This document shows positions 5,516 to 7,299 of a stretch of DNA of 7,299 bases, piece after piece. Origin of the DNA: Deltaproteobacteria bacterium. Lineage in GTDB: Bacteria; Desulfobacterota; B13-G15. The notes beneath the pieces are model-generated. The model did no database searches. It was not told where the DNA came from and saw nothing but the letters and a program-made list of their open reading frames with translations. Position 1 is the first letter of the stretch; the number at the start of each line of letters is the position of its first letter. The position numbers and the translations under genes were made by a program. Location of the stretch: contig QMLK01000044.1 of assembly GCA_003646705.1 (NCBI GenBank), forward strand, positions 1 through 7,299, read 5' to 3'.

Positions 5516-6013
5516 ATGATCCGTCGATGTGAAGAGGGCGACTTCGAGGCTATCTACGAGATCATCAACGAGGCGGCTCAGGCCTACAAAGGGGCCATCC
5601 CCTCCGATTGCTGGAAGGAGCCCTACATGTCCAGGGAGGAGCTCCAACGCGAGATGGAAAGCGGCATCACCTTCTGGGGCTACGAGGAGGGGGGAAGGCT
5701 CATCGGCGTGATGGGCATCCAACACGTAAAGGACGTCACCCTGATAAGGCACTCCTACGTCCGCAGGGCCTGGCAGCGCAGGGGGATAGGGGGTAGGTTG
5801 CTGGAACATCTGCGAGGACAGACCCATCGCCCGATCCTGATAGGCACCTGGGCAGATGCCCCATGGGCGATCCGCTTCTACGAGAAACACGGCTTCAGGC
5901 TGGTCTCCCCCGAGGAAAAGGACCACCTGCTGAGGAAGTACTGGACGATCCCCGAACGCCAGATAGAGACCTCGGTGGTGCTCGCGGATCGACGTTGGTT
6001 CGAGGCCCACTGA
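5516..6013 (+). CDS. GNAT-family N-acetyltransferase
   Basis: A 165-residue GCN5-related acetyltransferase that should move an acetyl group from acetyl-CoA to an amine. The N-terminal MIRRCEEGDFEAIYEIINEAAQAYKG matches the first strand and helices of the fold. Motif A with the CoA pyrophosphate loop is VRRAWQRRGIGGRLL (82-96), with Q87-R-R-G90-I-G92. Motif B is WAIRFYEKHGF (117-127), followed by a YWTIPERQIETSVVL tail. Length is normal. The acceptor (antibiotic, protein N-terminus, metabolite) cannot be told. The ribosome-binding site is weak (GAAGG one base before the ATG). It is alone on the plus strand, with its own upstream region and the IclR promoter behind it, so it is probably monocistronic. 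Confidence 0.9.
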   Translation: MIRRCEEGDFEAIYEIINEAAQAYKGAIPSDCWKEPYMSREELQREMESGITFWGYEEGGRLIGVMGIQHVKDVTLIRHSYVRRAWQRRGIGGRLLEHLRGQTHRPILIGTWADAPWAIRFYEKHGFRLVSPEEKDHLLRKYWTIPERQIETSVVLADRRWFEAH

Positions 6014-6023
6014 GCCCCCCTCG

Positions 6024-6057
6024 GTTTCAAAGGACATCCCCCAGTCTATACTGAAAC
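6024..6057. repeat. Inverted repeats after the GNAT gene
   Basis: GTTTCA (6024-6029) and TGAAAC (6052-6057) form a 6-bp dyad, and CAGT-ctat-ACTG (6042-6053) is a nested palindrome sharing its right arm. No T-run follows, so an intrinsic terminator is not supported. They could be a weak 3'-end structure for the GNAT mRNA or an upstream operator half for the IclR promoter. Confidence 0.25.
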
Positions 6058-6089
6058 AGCAGGCAAAAGGCGATACGAATTACAAGAGA

Positions 6090-6118
6090 TTGACAAGAAA
6101 GCAAACTTGATTTATAGA
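6090..6118 (+). promoter_or_regulatory. Sigma70-type promoter of the iclR-oxidoreductase operon
   Basis: TTGACA at 6090-6095 is a perfect -35, and TATAGA at 6113-6118 is a five-of-six -10, with an ideal 17-base spacer. The area is AT-rich in contrast to its surroundings. A start of transcription near 6124-6126 would give a leader of only about 20 bases before the IclR ATG. Confidence 0.8.
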
Positions 6119-6129
6119 AAACAAAGTTT
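6103..6129. promoter_or_regulatory. Candidate operator palindrome centred on the -10
   Basis: AAACTT (6103-6108) and AAGTTT (6124-6129) form a 27-base imperfect palindrome around base 6116, with an additional internal TTT/AAA pair (6111-6113, 6119-6121). Nine of 13 positions are symmetric. It covers the -10, where a bound repressor would block polymerase. Autoregulation by the IclR protein encoded just downstream is inferred. A second small dyad, GTTG-AA-CAAC, lies at 6135-6144. Confidence 0.45.
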
Positions 6130-6145
6130 TTTATGTTGAACAACC

Positions 6146-6955
6146 ATGGAGGAGGCGAAGTACACATCTTCGGTGCCGGCGGTGGAGCAGGCGGCGAGGA
6201 TCCTCCTCTGCCTGGCGAAGGACCCGGACTCCAAGATGAGGCTGACCGATATCTCCAGGGCCGTTGGGATCCCCAAGAGCAAGGGTTACGCCATCCTGAA
6301 CACGCTCATGAAGTTCGGCTTCGTCCAGCGGGACCCGGCCTCAAAGACCTACTCCTTGGGCCCTGGGCTCATGTTCCTCTCGCGCAGGTACCTGGACAAC
6401 CTCGATCCCAGGGAGGTCGTGGACCCCCTACTCGCAGAGCTGGCCGGGAAGACCAAGGGCACGGCCCTTTTCGGCCTGATCGGCGGCGAGTACCTCTTCG
6501 TGATAGCCAAACAGGAGGGCGACTCCCCCTTCAGCGTCACCCTGCCGCTGGGGCGCCGTTTCCCCCTCACCGCAGGGGCCCATGGCAAGGCCATCGTGGC
6601 CTTCATGCCCGAGGGGAAGAGGGAGGAGGTCATGCGGAGGAAGCGGCTTTACTTTCACGGGGATCCGGCGCGTCTTGATCGCGAGCGCCTTCAGATCGAG
6701 ATGGCCGAATGTAGGCGCCGGGGCTTCGCCAAGGACCTGGGCGAGATCCAACCGGGTGTCAACGCCCTGGCCGCCCCGGTGTTCGGCCCCAAGGAGAGGC
6801 TAATCGGGGCCGTGATCCTCGTCGGGACCTTTCCGGAGGAGGAAGCCGAGCGCCACGGCCCCTTGGTCGCCGAGGTCGCGAAGAAGGCCTCAGTCGCCAT
6901 GGGAGCTGATATAGGGAAGATCTGTTCCTCAGAAAAAGAAACAGGAGGGTCATGA
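6146..6955 (+). CDS. IclR-family transcriptional regulator
   Basis: A 269-residue regulator with both IclR domains. The N-terminal winged helix-turn-helix (about 9-72) has the family opening VPAVEQAARILLCLA, recognition region LTDISRAVGIPKSKGYAILNTL (33-54) and wing YSLGPGL. The effector-binding GAF-like domain (about 78-258) has LPLGRRFPLTAGAHGKAIVAFMP and DLGEIQPGVNALAAPVF, as in IclR, KdgR and PcaR-type proteins. It should bind DNA as a dimer or tetramer and respond to a small organic acid or aromatic ligand that cannot be named. The start at 6146 fits the domain, but no Shine-Dalgarno precedes it; the purine run GGAGGAGG lies after the ATG. The stop TGA is at 6953-6955 and meets the ATG ATG start region of the oxidoreductase, which argues that the regulator controls its own operon. 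Confidence 0.95.
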   Translation: MEEAKYTSSVPAVEQAARILLCLAKDPDSKMRLTDISRAVGIPKSKGYAILNTLMKFGFVQRDPASKTYSLGPGLMFLSRRYLDNLDPREVVDPLLAELAGKTKGTALFGLIGGEYLFVIAKQEGDSPFSVTLPLGRRFPLTAGAHGKAIVAFMPEGKREEVMRRKRLYFHGDPARLDRERLQIEMAECRRRGFAKDLGEIQPGVNALAAPVFGPKERLIGAVILVGTFPEEEAERHGPLVAEVAKKASVAMGADIGKICSSEKETGGS

Positions 6956-7299
6956 TGCCCGAGTTGAGTCATGCCAAGGTGAAGGCCGAGATGGAACTTT
7001 ACGGGTATGACCGCGTGGTCAAGAGCGTCTGCAGGATGTGTCACGGGGGCTGTGGGGTCCTGGTCTATGTGAAGGACGAAAGGGTAGTCCGCATCGCGGG
7101 GGACCCTGACTGTCCCATAAACCGCGGCACCCTCTGCAGCAAGGCCCTAGCGGCACCCCAGCTCGCTCACCACCCTAAGAGGCTGACCCACCCGGTGAAG
7201 AGGGTGGGCCCCAGGGGAAGCGGTAAATGGCAGCGCATATCGTGGGACGAGGCCCTGGACCTGATCGCTGAGCGGATCCTGACTTACAAGGAGAAGTTC
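6955..7299 (+). CDS. Molybdopterin-dependent oxidoreductase, N-terminal part (3' truncated)
   Basis: The first 115 codons of a DMSO-reductase-superfamily enzyme that binds a Mo or W bis-MGD cofactor. The N-terminal [4Fe-4S] domain is clear: Cys26-x2-Cys29-x3-Cys33-x27-Cys61 (CRMCHGGCG ... LCSKA), with VVRIAGDPDCPINRGTLCSKA and the following WQRISWDEALDLIAERI typical of formate dehydrogenase, thiosulfate/polysulfide reductase and related enzymes. Lys63 after the last cysteine is the usual electron-transfer residue. No twin-arginine signal is present, so a cytoplasmic enzyme is likely. Substrate is unknown. Two in-frame ATGs exist (6952 and 6955). AGGAGG at 6943-6948 is three and six bases away, so 6955 is preferred; 6952 would overlap the IclR stop as ATGA. 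The frame runs off the right edge. Confidence 0.93.
   Translation, partial: MPELSHAKVKAEMELYGYDRVVKSVCRMCHGGCGVLVYVKDERVVRIAGDPDCPINRGTLCSKALAAPQLAHHPKRLTHPVKRVGPRGSGKWQRISWDEALDLIAERILTYKEKF

Noticed and set aside
6014..6060. Intrinsic terminator after the GNAT gene
   Set aside because: The dyads are short with a long loop and no T-run follows either arm.
6133..6678. Plus-strand open frame of 181 codons starting just before the IclR ATG
   Set aside because: Out of frame with a well-supported IclR protein, with translation dominated by glycine, arginine and proline.

Overview
This is a GC-rich, densely packed bacterial chromosomal segment. Arginine is often written AGG, leucine often CTC/CTG, and intergenic space is minimal. 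The TyrS tail (with S4 domain), YchF with consensus Shine-Dalgarno sites, an IclR regulator and a sigma70-type promoter all point to Bacteria. A molybdopterin oxidoreductase under IclR control and a Cys-rich radical SAM enzyme suggest an anaerobe, possibly a Desulfobacterota-like or related lineage. That placement is inference and weak.

Layout. Bases 1-389 (+) hold the 3' end of tyrS. It converges, with a single base between the stop codons, on a minus-strand run. Read in transcription order from 5387 down to 391, that run is: a membrane-anchored DUF218/YdcF-like protein, a 52-residue KOW/SH3-like small protein, a MutT-like NUDIX hydrolase, the ATPase YchF, an alpha/beta hydrolase, and a histidine phosphatase. 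After a 197-base structured leader comes a radical SAM protein. The first six genes overlap or sit within 10 bases of each other and look like one operon. A 128-base divergent region (5388-5515) separates them from a plus-strand GNAT acetyltransferase. An AT-rich promoter region then leads into an IclR-family regulator whose stop overlaps the start region of a molybdopterin oxidoreductase that runs off the right edge.

How the genes fit together. The minus-strand operon mixes housekeeping or quality-control functions (YchF on ribosomes, nucleotide sanitation, small phosphatase/esterase activities) and does not read as one pathway. The IclR-oxidoreductase pair looks like a local-regulator catabolic or respiratory operon.

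The most interesting non-coding signal is the leader between the histidine phosphatase and the radical SAM gene. It has a perfect 14-base inverted repeat at its two ends, three identical DnaA-box-like nonamers, several hairpins, and a terminator-like hairpin with a T-run only about 20 bases before the radical SAM start. This suggests an attenuator-type control element. No CRISPR, tRNA, rRNA or insertion sequence was seen.
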